Origin: Bradyrhizobium betae
GTDB taxonomy: Bacteria; Pseudomonadota; Alphaproteobacteria; Rhizobiales; Xanthobacteraceae
DNA length: 64,000 nucleotides
Direction of reading: 5' to 3'
NCBI RefSeq assembly: GCF_008932115.1
Contig: NZ_CP044543.1
Location: 6,516,501-6,580,500, forward strand
The notes under the pieces were generated by a model, which had not been told where the DNA came from, made no database searches, and saw nothing but the letters and a program-made list of their open reading frames with translations. Every line of letters begins with the position of its first letter. The first letter of the stretch is position 1. The position numbers and the translations under genes are program-made. Below are positions 1 to 8,501 of this stretch, piece after piece.

Positions 1-625
1 CAAGGCGCCGGCGATGGTCGCCACGATCTATGACTGGAGCGGCTTCTACATCGGCATCAACGGCGGCGGCGGTTCGTCGCACGCGACCTGGGATTTCGTC
101 GGCGTCGGCCGTGAAGGCTCGCACGATGCGACCGGCGGCACGGTTGGTGGCCAGGTTGGCTATCGCTGGCAGTCCGGCCAGTGGGTGTTCGGCGTCGAAG
201 GCCAGGGCAACTGGGCCGATTTCTCGGGCGACAACACCAGCGCGCTGTTCGCCACCCGTAACCGCACCAAGATCGATGCTTTCGGTCTGATCACCGGCCA
301 GGTCGGCTACGCCTGGCAAAACGTGCTGCTCTACGTCAAGGGCGGTGCCGCCGTGGTCAGCGACAAGTACGAGATCTCCAGCACGGCCGGTGCGCTGCTC
401 GCTTCGACCAGCGACACCCGTTGGGGTGGCACGGTCGGTGCCGGCCTCGAGTTCGGCTTCGCTCCGAACTGGTCGGTTGGCGTCGAGTACAACCACATCT
501 TCCTGTCCGACAAGGACGTGACCTTCGCTGGCTTCGCCGGCACCGAGCGCATCAAGCAGGACGTCGACATGGGCCTCGTCCGCCTGAACTACAAGTTCGG
601 CGGCCCGAGCCTCGCCCGCTACTAA
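1..625 (+). CDS. Outer-membrane beta-barrel protein (Omp25/RopB-like porin family), 5' end outside window
   Basis: The reading frame is open from the first base, so the signal peptide and true start lie upstream; the ATG at 14 is internal. The visible part reads KAPAMVATIYDWSGFYIGING, the usual start of the mature barrel in rhizobial small outer-membrane proteins. It continues with alternating aromatic and polar strands such as GGQVGYRWQSGQWVFGVEGQ and ends with LVRLNYKFGG, a terminal-strand signature. The family forms 8-strand barrels in the outer membrane, and many paralogs exist in Bradyrhizobium. No substrate can be assigned. A strong terminator follows, so the gene ends its transcription unit. 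Confidence 0.85.
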   Translation, partial: KAPAMVATIYDWSGFYIGINGGGGSSHATWDFVGVGREGSHDATGGTVGGQVGYRWQSGQWVFGVEGQGNWADFSGDNTSALFATRNRTKIDAFGLITGQVGYAWQNVLLYVKGGAAVVSDKYEISSTAGALLASTSDTRWGGTVGAGLEFGFAPNWSVGVEYNHIFLSDKDVTFAGFAGTERIKQDVDMGLVRLNYKFGGPSLARY

Positions 626-657
626 GACACGCCGCTTCGAAAGAAGCGATCGTCGAA

Positions 658-686
658 AGCCCCGGCCTTGCGCCGGGGCTTTTTTA
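658..686 (+). terminator. Rho-independent terminator after the outer-membrane protein gene
   Basis: The arms AGCCCCGG (658-665) and CCGGGGCT (673-680) pair perfectly around a 7-base loop and run into TTTTTTATT. This separates the porin gene from the SOS-type promoter that starts 50 bases downstream. Confidence 0.9.
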
Positions 687-737
687 TTGTGCGAATTCAG
701 CGAGTTAACCATTCCATTTCGAGGTGGCACAGACGGC

Positions 738-766
738 TTGACTCCAAAGAACGAAATGAGAACAAT
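738..766 (+). promoter_or_regulatory. Sigma-70-type promoter of the SOS micropeptide gene
   Basis: The -35 is TTGACT (738-743), followed by a 17-base spacer and the -10 AACAAT (761-766). The -35 matches 5 of 6 consensus bases and the -10 matches 4 of 6. Predicted transcription starts near 773, inside the LexA box that begins at 767, so a bound repressor would block initiation. The only gene downstream before dnaE is the ORF at 800-898. Confidence 0.7.
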
Positions 767-781
767 GTTCTGCATCCGTTC
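767..781 (+). promoter_or_regulatory. LexA (SOS) box, GTTC-N7-GTTC
   Basis: GTTC at 767-770, seven bases (TGCATCC), then GTTC at 778-781. This is the direct-repeat operator known for alphaproteobacterial LexA. It starts immediately after the -10 hexamer and lies 18 bases before the start codon of the micropeptide. The same arrangement occurs at the lexA gene of this window (34964-34978), which supports the reading. Confidence 0.8.
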
Positions 782-799
782 TGGTGATGGGAGTAAGCC

Positions 800-898
800 A
801 TGTTCAAGATTTTCGTGGAAGAAGCCGCCGCACTCGCCTCGATCTCGCTGTTCGTCGGGATGATCGCAATCTGGGCGCAGGTGATTCCGCAGCTCTAG
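800..898 (+). CDS. SOS-controlled single-pass membrane micropeptide (SidA-like cell-division inhibitor candidate)
   Basis: An ATG at 800 opens 32 codons ending in TAG at 896-898. A GGAG Shine-Dalgarno lies at 789-792, seven bases before the ATG. The protein starts MFKIFVEEAA, has one hydrophobic stretch (about residues 10-28: ALASISLFVGMIAIWAQV) and ends IPQL, so it should sit in the inner membrane with a short acidic N-terminus. A LexA box overlaps its promoter start, predicting induction by DNA damage. In Caulobacter the LexA-regulated SidA is a membrane peptide of about this size that blocks division through the FtsW/FtsN divisome. Homology to SidA is inferred from size, topology, regulation and position upstream of dnaE, not from alignment. 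A TisB-like toxin is the main alternative. Confidence 0.72.
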   Translation: MFKIFVEEAAALASISLFVGMIAIWAQVIPQL

Positions 899-1125
899 AG
901 CAGCGGTTATGTAGACCGGCGACCTGGAACCCGGCTCAAGCCCTTGACGGTGCGGGCTTGGGGATAAGCGGGACGACGCGGCGGATCGGCCGCTCGGGCG
1001 TGGACTCTGACGCAGTGACGCCCCACCATTGGCAGGCGAGTCGGCCGGGCGGGTGCAGAATGCTCTCCTGATCCCCTGGAGCCGGCGACCGCTCCATCTC
1101 ATCTGCAAGAGGCCGTCACGCGACC

Positions 1126-4100
1126 ATGCCGAGCGCCGGATTTGTCCACCTTCACGTTCACTCGGCCTATTCGCTGCTCAAGGGCTCGATCAAGATCGGC
1201 AAGCTCGCGGAGCTTGCGAAGAAGGACCATCAGCCGGCTCTGGCGCTGACCGATACCGACAACATGTTCGGCGCGCTGGAGTTCTCCGACAAGATGGCGG
1301 GCTCCGGCATCCAGCCGATCGTCGGCTGCGAGCTCGCGATCGATTTCGGCGACCAGGATCCCAGCGCGCGCAACGCGCTTCCGCCCTCGCGCGTGGTGCT
1401 GCTGGCGGCGCAGGAGCGCGGCTATCGCAGCCTGATGCGGCTGAATTCGCGGGCATTCCTCGAATCGCCTGACAGCCACGCACCGTTCATTAAATTCGAT
1501 TGGATGGAGGGCGAGACCGAAGGCCTGATCGTGCTGACGGGCGGTCCTGACGGGCCGATCTCGCTCGCGCTCGGCGCCGGACATGCCGAGCTTGCGGCCA
1601 TGCGCTGCGAGCGTCTGGCAAACCTGTTCGGCGATCGCCTCTACGTCGAATTGCAGCGCCACAATATCGACAAGGAGCGGCGCGTCGAAAGCGGCCTGAT
1701 CGACATCGCCTACGCCAAGGGGCTGCCGCTGGTCGCCACCAACGAGCCGTATTTCGCCGCGACCGACGATTACGAGGCGCATGACGCGCTGCTGTGCATC
1801 GCTGGCGGGCGGCTGATCGCCGAGACCGATCGGGTGCAGCTCACGCCCGATCACCGCTTCAAGACCCGCGCCGAGATGGCGGTGCTGTTCGCCGACATTC
1901 CAGAGGCGCTGGCCTCGACGGTGGAAATCGCCGAGCGCTGCTCGTTCCGCCCGATGACGCGCAAGCCGATCCTGCCGTTCTTCACCGTCGGCGCCGCCGC
2001 AAGCTCCGATGCTGCCTCGGTCGAGGCCACCGAATTGAAGCGGCAGGCGGAGGAGGGGCTTGCCAACCGCCTGCGCGTGCACGGCCTGTCGCAGGGGACG
2101 ACGGACGAGGACTACAGCAAGCGCCTGGCGTTCGAACTCGACGTCATCATGCGCATGAAGTACGCGGGCTACTTCCTGATCGTGTCGGACTTCATCAAAT
2201 GGGCGAAGGGCCAGGGCATTCCGGTCGGGCCGGGCCGCGGCTCCGGCGCAGGCTCGCTGGTGGCCTGGGCACTGACCATCACCGATCTCGATCCGATCAA
2301 GTTCGGCCTGCTGTTCGAGCGCTTCCTCAATCCGGAACGCGTCTCGATGCCGGACTTCGACATCGACTTCTGCCAGGACCGCCGCGGCGAGGTGATCAAG
2401 TACGTGCAGGAGCGCTACGGCCGCGATCAGGTCGCGCAGATCATCACCTTCGGAACGCTGCAGGCGCGTGGCGTGCTGCGCGACGTCGGCCGTGTGCTGC
2501 AAATGCCCTACGGCCAGGTCGACAAGCTGACCAAGCTGGTGCCGCAAAATCCCGCCGCACCGGTGACGCTGGCGGCCGCGATCGAGAGCGAGCCGAAGCT
2601 TCAGGCGTTTCGCGACGAAGATCCGGTGGTCGCGCGTGCCTTCGACATCGCGCAGCGCCTCGAAGGCCTGACCCGCCACGCCTCGACGCACGCGGCCGGC
2701 ATCGTGATCGGCGATCGCCCCTTGAGCGAACTCGTGCCGATGTACCGCGATCCCAAGTCGGACATGCCGGTAACCCAGTTCAACATGAAATGGGTCGAGC
2801 CGGCGGGCCTCGTGAAGTTCGACTTCCTCGGCTTGAAAACGCTGACCGTGCTCGACGTCGCGATCAAGCTGCTCAAGCCGCGCAACATCCACGTCGATCT
2901 CGCCACGCTGCCGATCGACGATGCCGAGAGCTACCAGATGCTGGCGCGCGGCGACGTGGTCGGCGTGTTCCAGGTTGAAAGCCAGGGCATGCGGCGCGCG
3001 CTGATCGACATGCGTCCCGACCGTTTCGAGGACATCATCGCGCTGGTCGCGCTGTATCGCCCGGGCCCGATGGCGAACATCCCGACCTATTGCGCGCGCA
3101 AGCACGGCGACGAGGAGCCGGAATATCTCCACCCCGTGCTGGAGCAGATTCTCAAGGAGACCTTCGGCGTCATCATCTACCAGGAACAGGTGATGCAGAT
3201 CGCGCAGGTGATGTCGGGCTATTCGCTCGGCGACGCCGACCTGCTCCGCCGCGCCATGGGCAAGAAGATCCGCGCCGAGATGGACAAGCAGCGCGATATC
3301 TTCGTCTCGGGCGCAGTGAAGAACGGCGTGCCGAAGGGGCAGGCCGAGACCATCTTCGAGCTGCTCGCCAAATTCGCCGACTACGGCTTCAACAAGAGCC
3401 ACGCGGCGGCCTATGCGCTGGTGTCCTACCACACCGCCTACATGAAAGCGCATTATCCGGTCGAGTTCATCGCGGCGTCGATGACGCTGGATCTGAACAA
3501 CACCGACAAGCTTTCCGAATTCCGCTCCGAGGCGCAGCGCCTCGGCATCAAGGTCGAGCCGCCGAACATCAACCGGTCCGGAGCGACCTTCGAGGTCGGC
3601 GACAAGACCATCTACTATGCGCTCGCCGCACTGAAGGGCGTCGGCATCCAGGCCATCGACCAGATCATTGAGGAGCGGACCAAGCGGGGATTGTTCACTT
3701 CGCTCGCCGACTTCGCCGCGCGGGTCAATCCGCGTGCGATCAACAAGCGCATCATCGAGAGTCTCGCCGCCGCCGGCGCCTTCGACACGCTGGAGCCGAA
3801 TCGCGCCCGGGTGTTCGCCGGTGCGGATGCCGTGCTCGCCGCCTGTCAGCGCTCCCATGAAGCGGCGACCGTCGGGCAGAACGACATGTTCGGCGGCGCC
3901 GCCGACGCGCCGACGATCATGCTGCCGCAGGTCGAGCCGTGGCTGCCGGCCGAAAAGCTTCGCCGCGAATACGACGCCGTCGGCTTCTTCCTGTCCGGCC
4001 ACCCGCTCGACGATTACGCCACCGTGCTGAAGCGGCTGCGGGTGCAGAGCTGGGCCGAATTCTCGCGGGCGGTGAAGACCGGCGCGACCGCCGGCAAGGT

Positions 4101-4629
4101 CGCCGCCACCGTGGTGTCGCGCATGGAGCGGCGTACCAAGACCGGCAACAAGATGGGCATCATGGGCCTGTCCGATCCGACCGGCCATTTCGAGGCGGTG
4201 CTGTTCTCCGAAGGCCTCGCGCAATATCGCGACGTTCTGGAGCCCGGTGCCGCCGTGCTGCTTCAGCTCGGTGCCGAGCTTCAGGGCGAGGACGTCCGCG
4301 CCCGCGTGCTGCACGCCGAGCCGCTCGATGACGCCGCCGCCAAGACGCAGAAGGGCCTGCGCATCTTCGTGCGCGATACCAAGCCGCTGGACTCGATCGC
4401 CAAGCGATTGGCCGGACCCGACATGGCGGCCTCAAACGGCGCCGCGCCAAAGACCCCCAGTCCGGGCCTTGCGCCGCGCTCCAACGGCGACGGCGAGGTC
4501 TCGCTGGTGATGATGCTCGACCTCGAGACCGAGGTCGAGATGAAGCTGCCCGGCCGCTTCAAGGTTTCGCCGCAGATCGCGGGGGCGATCAAGGCGGTCG
4601 CGGGGGTCGTGGACGTGCAGCAGCTCTGA
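1126..4629 (+). CDS. dnaE: DNA polymerase III subunit alpha
   Basis: This is the catalytic subunit of the replicative polymerase, 1167 aa, full length for the DnaE1 class. An N-terminal PHP domain opens with GFVHLHVHSAYSLLKG (residues about 5-20). The palm carries PDFDIDF with metal-binding D412 and D414, and a third aspartate lies in KFDFLGLK (D566). Helix-hairpin-helix segments follow (NPRAINKRIIESLAAAGAF), and an OB-fold sits near residues 990-1070. The ATG at 1126 is the only start that keeps the intact PHP motif. Length and DnaE1-type motifs argue against the error-prone DnaE2. The 227 bases upstream, after the micropeptide, contain no gene and no promoter I could identify with confidence. 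Confidence 0.97.
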   Translation: MPSAGFVHLHVHSAYSLLKGSIKIGKLAELAKKDHQPALALTDTDNMFGALEFSDKMAGSGIQPIVGCELAIDFGDQDPSARNALPPSRVVLLAAQERGYRSLMRLNSRAFLESPDSHAPFIKFDWMEGETEGLIVLTGGPDGPISLALGAGHAELAAMRCERLANLFGDRLYVELQRHNIDKERRVESGLIDIAYAKGLPLVATNEPYFAATDDYEAHDALLCIAGGRLIAETDRVQLTPDHRFKTRAEMAVLFADIPEALASTVEIAERCSFRPMTRKPILPFFTVGAAASSDAASVEATELKRQAEEGLANRLRVHGLSQGTTDEDYSKRLAFELDVIMRMKYAGYFLIVSDFIKWAKGQGIPVGPGRGSGAGSLVAWALTITDLDPIKFGLLFERFLNPERVSMPDFDIDFCQDRRGEVIKYVQERYGRDQVAQIITFGTLQARGVLRDVGRVLQMPYGQVDKLTKLVPQNPAAPVTLAAAIESEPKLQAFRDEDPVVARAFDIAQRLEGLTRHASTHAAGIVIGDRPLSELVPMYRDPKSDMPVTQFNMKWVEPAGLVKFDFLGLKTLTVLDVAIKLLKPRNIHVDLATLPIDDAESYQMLARGDVVGVFQVESQGMRRALIDMRPDRFEDIIALVALYRPGPMANIPTYCARKHGDEEPEYLHPVLEQILKETFGVIIYQEQVMQIAQVMSGYSLGDADLLRRAMGKKIRAEMDKQRDIFVSGAVKNGVPKGQAETIFELLAKFADYGFNKSHAAAYALVSYHTAYMKAHYPVEFIAASMTLDLNNTDKLSEFRSEAQRLGIKVEPPNINRSGATFEVGDKTIYYALAALKGVGIQAIDQIIEERTKRGLFTSLADFAARVNPRAINKRIIESLAAAGAFDTLEPNRARVFAGADAVLAACQRSHEAATVGQNDMFGGAADAPTIMLPQVEPWLPAEKLRREYDAVGFFLSGHPLDDYATVLKRLRVQSWAEFSRAVKTGATAGKVAATVVSRMERRTKTGNKMGIMGLSDPTGHFEAVLFSEGLAQYRDVLEPGAAVLLQLGAELQGEDVRARVLHAEPLDDAAAKTQKGLRIFVRDTKPLDSIAKRLAGPDMAASNGAAPKTPSPGLAPRSNGDGEVSLVMMLDLETEVEMKLPGRFKVSPQIAGAIKAVAGVVDVQQL

Positions 4630-4758
4630 CCTTGCCTGGCTTGCCGCAAACCAAAGCTTAACCATCAGGATCATGGTCGGTTTCGAGGCCAGTGCCGCAC
4701 AGCTATGAGTTGTTTCCGGGACGCCCGACCGGGCGGCAAGCCGATGAGGAAAACAACC

Positions 4759-5499
4759 ATGTGCGACAAATGCTCAGAGGATCTGCAACGTTCGACGACG
4801 CGGTCGCGGCGCTCGATGATGTTTCTTGCTGCTTCAGCACTCGGGATGGCACTCGGCGGACCCGCGTTGGCGAAGGGGCCGAAGGCGCCGCCCAAACCGG
4901 AGAACGCGCTGTCGCCCGATGCCGCGCTCAAGCGGTTGATGGAAGGCAATGCGCGTTACGTGTCGGGCGTTTCGCGCCGCCACGACTTCACGCATGAACG
5001 CGAGGCGCTGGTCGGCGGTCAAAATCCCTACGCGGCCGTCTTGAGCTGCGCCGATTCGCGGATCGCGCCCGAATATGCTTTCGACAGCGGTCGCGGAGAT
5101 CTCTTCGTATGCCGTGTCGCGGGAAATTTTGCCGGGGATGAAACCGTCGCCAGCATGGAGTACACGGTCGCGGTGCTCGGCACGCCTGTGATCCTGGTGC
5201 TCGGCCACGACAATTGCGGTGCGGTCGATGCGACCATCAAGTCGCTGAAGGACGACAAGCCGCTGCCGGGGCATATCCCCACGCTCGTATCTGCGATCGC
5301 GCCCGCGGTGAAGGCGGCTGCTCAGCAGAGTGGAAATGCGCTCGACAACGCCATTCGTCAGAATGTCATCGACAATGTCACCAAGCTGAAGACGGCCGCG
5401 CCGATCCTCAATGCTGCGGTGGAGCAGGGCAAGCTGAAGATCGTTGGCGGCATCTACCGTCTCAAGACGGGAACGGTCGATCTGATCGCCCTCAGCTGA
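4759..5499 (+). CDS. Beta-class carbonic anhydrase, Tat-type exported
   Basis: Zinc enzyme interconverting CO2 and bicarbonate. The ligand set of beta enzymes is complete: C97-x-D99-x-R101 (LSCADSRIAPE) and H150-x-x-C153 (HDNCGAV). The N-terminus has an SRRSMMFLAASALG segment ending GGPALA, which resembles a twin-arginine signal, so the enzyme is probably periplasmic. I prefer the ATG at 4759 (246 aa) because AGGA lies eight bases upstream. In-frame ATGs at 4705 and 4744 would add up to 18 residues and have poorer ribosome sites. The n-region carries an unusual CDKC pair at residues 2-5. It stands alone between dnaE and the caspase-like gene. Confidence 0.9.
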   Translation: MCDKCSEDLQRSTTRSRRSMMFLAASALGMALGGPALAKGPKAPPKPENALSPDAALKRLMEGNARYVSGVSRRHDFTHEREALVGGQNPYAAVLSCADSRIAPEYAFDSGRGDLFVCRVAGNFAGDETVASMEYTVAVLGTPVILVLGHDNCGAVDATIKSLKDDKPLPGHIPTLVSAIAPAVKAAAQQSGNALDNAIRQNVIDNVTKLKTAAPILNAAVEQGKLKIVGGIYRLKTGTVDLIALS

Positions 5500-5866
5500 G
5501 CGCTTATCGCAACTATCCGCTCTGTGGCCATCCTCCGACACTCCCGCCTTCGGCGGCCGCTCGGGGGGAGGCCCAGTCGCGCGGCCGTTGCTTCAGCGAT
5601 CAACGACGCCGCTCAGCCTCGTTCTGAAGGAGACCACGAGCGTTCGTCGTGAAGGACGAAACGCGCGCCCAGGTCGGACGAAACACCGACAACTTGCCCT
5701 GAGCGGCAATGCGTGGATGAGGCTTACGCGGACCTGACGCGGAGGCTTGCCATGGAGCGGCGGCGCCATGCCGCCGCCTCAATCCGCGCCTTTCGTTCAA
5801 GCACCGTTCAGCTGGCCGGGCTTTTGATGCGCGGTGGCACCTCAACAACAAGGCGGGCAAGCAGCC
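5500..5866. other. Intergenic gap between carbonic anhydrase and caspase-like gene
   Basis: No convincing gene was seen here; open frames in it are unsupported extensions or antisense shadows. A small hairpin (CCGCC-TTC-GGCGG, 5544-5556) follows the carbonic anhydrase gene but has no T run. The promoter of the next gene was not identified. Confidence 0.5.
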
Positions 5867-8425
5867 ATGCGTGGGACGCTCCGGGTTTTCATCTGTCTTC
5901 TCCTGCCGATCGTGGCCCTTGCCGCGGGCGCGCCGGATCTGGCACGCGCGCAGCAGCAGGAAAAACGGATCGCGCTCGTGGTCGGCAACGGCGCCTATGC
6001 CAAGTCGCCGCTGGCGACGACCGCGAACGATGCCGGGCTGATCGCGCAGACGCTTCAGGCGGCGGGCTTCGACGTCGTCGGCGCGCGCGATCTCGACGGC
6101 GACACGCTGCGGAAGAGCTTTCGCGATTTCATCCAGAAGGCGCAGGCCTCGGGACCCGGCACCGTCGCAATGGTCTATCTGGCCGGTTATGGCGTGCAGC
6201 TCTCCGGCGAGAACTATTTCATCCCGGTCGATTCCAACATCACCCGCGACACCGACATTCCGACCGAAGGCCTGCGCATCGGCGACTATGCGCGCCAGCT
6301 GGCCGCCATTCCTCTCAAAGCCAACATCATCGTGCTCGACGCGGCCCGGGCGCAGCCCTTCATCGAGGGCGGCCAGCCGATCGCGAGCGGGCTGGCGCTG
6401 GTCGAGCCTGATCCGAACATGCTGATCGCCTTCAATGCCGCGCCGGGCACCGTGGCGCCGCAGGAGCCGGGACCTTACGGCATCTACGCGCAGTCGCTCG
6501 CCGAGATGATCCGCACCGGCGGCCTGCCACTGCCCGAGGTGTTCGACCGCGTCCGCCTGCGCGTCAACGAGGCCAGCAAGGGCGCGCAGGTGCCTTGGAA
6601 CGAGCAGAAGATATCGGCGCCATTCTCGTTCTTCGAACGCGGGCCCGACGCGCCGCCGCCGGAGAACACGCCGGACCAGGTCGCCGCGATCCGCAGCAAG
6701 CCGATCCGTGATCTCGGCGTGCAGGACGCCTATGCCGCGGCGCTCGAGCGCGACACGCTGCCGGCCTATGAGGAATTTCTCGCCGCCTATCCCGGCGATC
6801 CCATGGCGAAGCGTGTGATGGCGATCGTCGCGGCGCGCCGCGAGGCCATCACCTGGCGGCGGACCTATCGGAACGACACGCCGGAAGCCTATTGGTCCTA
6901 TCTGCGCCGCTATCCGCGCGGGCCCCATGCGGGTGACGCGCGCCGGCGCCTCGCGATCCTGACCGCGCCGGTCGAACCGCCGCCGACCTTTGCGATGATC
7001 GACTATGACGTGCCGCCTCCGCCGCCGGAGGAGATCGTCTATGTCGACCGTCCGGTGCTGCTGTTCGGCGATCCCGTGTTCGGCTTCGCGCCGCCGCCAC
7101 CGCCGCCGGTTTACTACCTGCCGCCGCCGCCGCCCGATTTCGTCGTGCTCGAGCCGCCGCTGCCGGTCGTCGGCTTGTTCGTGCTGCCGCAGCCGATGTT
7201 CGTGCCGATTCCGGTGTTCGTCAGGCCGCCGATCTATGTCGCGCCGCCGCCGAACAACATCATCTATCAGAACATCCACAACACCACGGTCATCAACACC
7301 GTGATCAACCGGCCGCCGCTGCCGCCCCCGCCGGGGCCGGGGCCAGGACCGGCAGGACCCGGAGCCGGACCGGGACCGGGACCTGGCAATCTCGCGCCAG
7401 CGGTTGCCGGCCGCGCCAACGCTGTCGGTCCAGCCGTGCCGCAGGCGGTCGCGCAGCGCGCGGCCCTGATCCAGCAGGGCAAGGCGCCGATGCCGCTGAG
7501 CGCGACGATGCAGCCGACGGCGAGGCCCGGAATGCCTCCAGCGACGCCGGCCAATGTCGCGCCAAATGCAGGACCGGGCGCGGGACCGGGTGGTGCCGTA
7601 CCGGGTGTCGTCCCAGGTGCGGGGCCGACCGCTGCGCCGCAGACGAGGCTGCCCGCCACCAACACGCTGCCGGTTCCCGGGGCCCAGGGCGGCCCGCCAG
7701 CGCCGCCAGCGGGGGCAGGGGCTCTGCCGGGCGGTCGGCCCGCGCCGACGTCGAACCTACCCGGCGGTCCGCTGCGTCCGGGTGTGCCCACCACTGCGGC
7801 GCCCGGCACGACACCGCCCGGTCGCCCCGGTGTGCCAACGGCCGCCGCTCCGGCGACGGCTGCGCCCACCGTCACAAACCCGGCCGTTGCACCCGGCCAG
7901 CTGCCGAAGCCGCCAGTGGCACAGACACCGCCCACCGCGGGGGCGCCGGGCACGCCGCCCGGCAGCATCGCGGGACGGCCGGTCACCCCGCCGCCCTCGG
8001 CAGCGCGCGAGCCAGTCAGGCCACAGAATCTGCCGTCGGCTGCTCCAGCTCAGGCGTCCCGGCCATCGCCACCGCCACCATCGCGGCCTCAGGCCGTGGC
8101 GAGGCCGACCGCTCCGCCGCCGCAGATGACCCGGCCGGCACCGCCGCCGCATGTCACATCGCCTCCGCCGGTCCGGGCGGCTCCGCCCGTGGCGGTCGCA
8201 CGGCCTGCGCCGCCACCGATGGCGCGGCCCGCGCCGCCGCCGCAGATGGCTCGCCCGGCCCCCCGCCGCCGGTCGCCCGGCCGGCGCCGCCGCCACCGCC
8301 CCGGATGGCTGTCGCGCCCCCGCCGCGCCCCGCGCCACCCCCACCGCGTCCCGCGGCGCCGCCGCCGGCCGCGAAGAAATGCCCGCCAAATCAGCCCAAG
8401 TGCTAGCGGAGGGCGACAATCGTAG
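5867..8425 (+). CDS. Caspase-fold (peptidase C14-like) pseudoenzyme with long Pro-rich tail, frameshifted near the 3' end
   Basis: The ATG at 5867 gives a signal peptide (LRVFICLLLPIVALAAG, about residues 5-21) followed by the caspase p20 fold: EKRIALVVGNGAY (about 31-43) and GENYFIPVD. The usual SGHG is AGYG (Y108) and the usual DACR is DAAR (A160), so both catalytic residues are replaced and peptidase activity is not expected. Residues about 375 onward form a Pro/Ala/Gly-rich low-complexity tail. The tail changes abruptly to Arg-rich sequence after the C run at 8259-8264. One more C restores a Pro-rich frame ending KKCPPNQPKC with a stop at 8404-8406, so the last about 50 codons shown here are probably out of frame. 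A GTG at 5834 is a weaker alternative start. Confidence 0.8.
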   Translation: MRGTLRVFICLLLPIVALAAGAPDLARAQQQEKRIALVVGNGAYAKSPLATTANDAGLIAQTLQAAGFDVVGARDLDGDTLRKSFRDFIQKAQASGPGTVAMVYLAGYGVQLSGENYFIPVDSNITRDTDIPTEGLRIGDYARQLAAIPLKANIIVLDAARAQPFIEGGQPIASGLALVEPDPNMLIAFNAAPGTVAPQEPGPYGIYAQSLAEMIRTGGLPLPEVFDRVRLRVNEASKGAQVPWNEQKISAPFSFFERGPDAPPPENTPDQVAAIRSKPIRDLGVQDAYAAALERDTLPAYEEFLAAYPGDPMAKRVMAIVAARREAITWRRTYRNDTPEAYWSYLRRYPRGPHAGDARRRLAILTAPVEPPPTFAMIDYDVPPPPPEEIVYVDRPVLLFGDPVFGFAPPPPPPVYYLPPPPPDFVVLEPPLPVVGLFVLPQPMFVPIPVFVRPPIYVAPPPNNIIYQNIHNTTVINTVINRPPLPPPPGPGPGPAGPGAGPGPGPGNLAPAVAGRANAVGPAVPQAVAQRAALIQQGKAPMPLSATMQPTARPGMPPATPANVAPNAGPGAGPGGAVPGVVPGAGPTAAPQTRLPATNTLPVPGAQGGPPAPPAGAGALPGGRPAPTSNLPGGPLRPGVPTTAAPGTTPPGRPGVPTAAAPATAAPTVTNPAVAPGQLPKPPVAQTPPTAGAPGTPPGSIAGRPVTPPPSAAREPVRPQNLPSAAPAQASRPSPPPPSRPQAVARPTAPPPQMTRPAPPPHVTSPPPVRAAPPVAVARPAPPPMARPAPPPQMARPAPRRRSPGRRRRHRPGWLSRPRRAPRHPHRVPRRRRRPRRNARQISPSASGGRQS

Positions 8426-8429
8426 AATG

Positions 8430-8472
8430 GGGCCTTCGGCGGGCGAAAACCGCCCCTGAAGGCCCTTATTTC
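8430..8472 (+). terminator. Terminator-like hairpin after the caspase-fold gene
   Basis: GGGCCTT (8430-8436) pairs with AAGGCCC (8459-8465). An inner GGCGG/CCGCC stem extends it, and TTATTT follows. It ends the caspase-fold transcript just before the rpsB promoter. Confidence 0.7.
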
Positions 8473-8473
8473 C

Positions 8474-8501
8474 TTGCTTCTGGCCGAAATGGCGCTATAC
8501 A
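8474..8501 (+). promoter_or_regulatory. Sigma-70-type promoter of the rpsB-tsf operon
   Basis: TTGCTT (8474-8479), a 16-base spacer, then TATACA (8496-8501). It lies directly after the preceding terminator and leaves a leader of about 105 bases before rpsB. The leader contains an inverted repeat CGGAAAC (8517-8523) / GTTTCCG (8582-8588), which could carry S2 autoregulation. Confidence 0.65.

Noticed and set aside
763..770. GAAC-AAT-GTTC overlap seen as a palindromic (Bacillus-type) operator
   Set aside because: The half-sites are too close for that class, and the direct repeat GTTC-N7-GTTC explains the site better in an alphaproteobacterium.
1099..4314. Very long open frame antisense to dnaE
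   Set aside because: High-GC genes often leave long open antisense frames. The translation is Arg/His/Leu-rich with no recognisable domain, and dnaE is unambiguous on the other strand.
7267..7986. Gly/Ala/Pro-rich minus-strand frame antisense to the caspase-fold tail
   Set aside because: It is the complement of a low-complexity Pro/Gly/Ala coding region.
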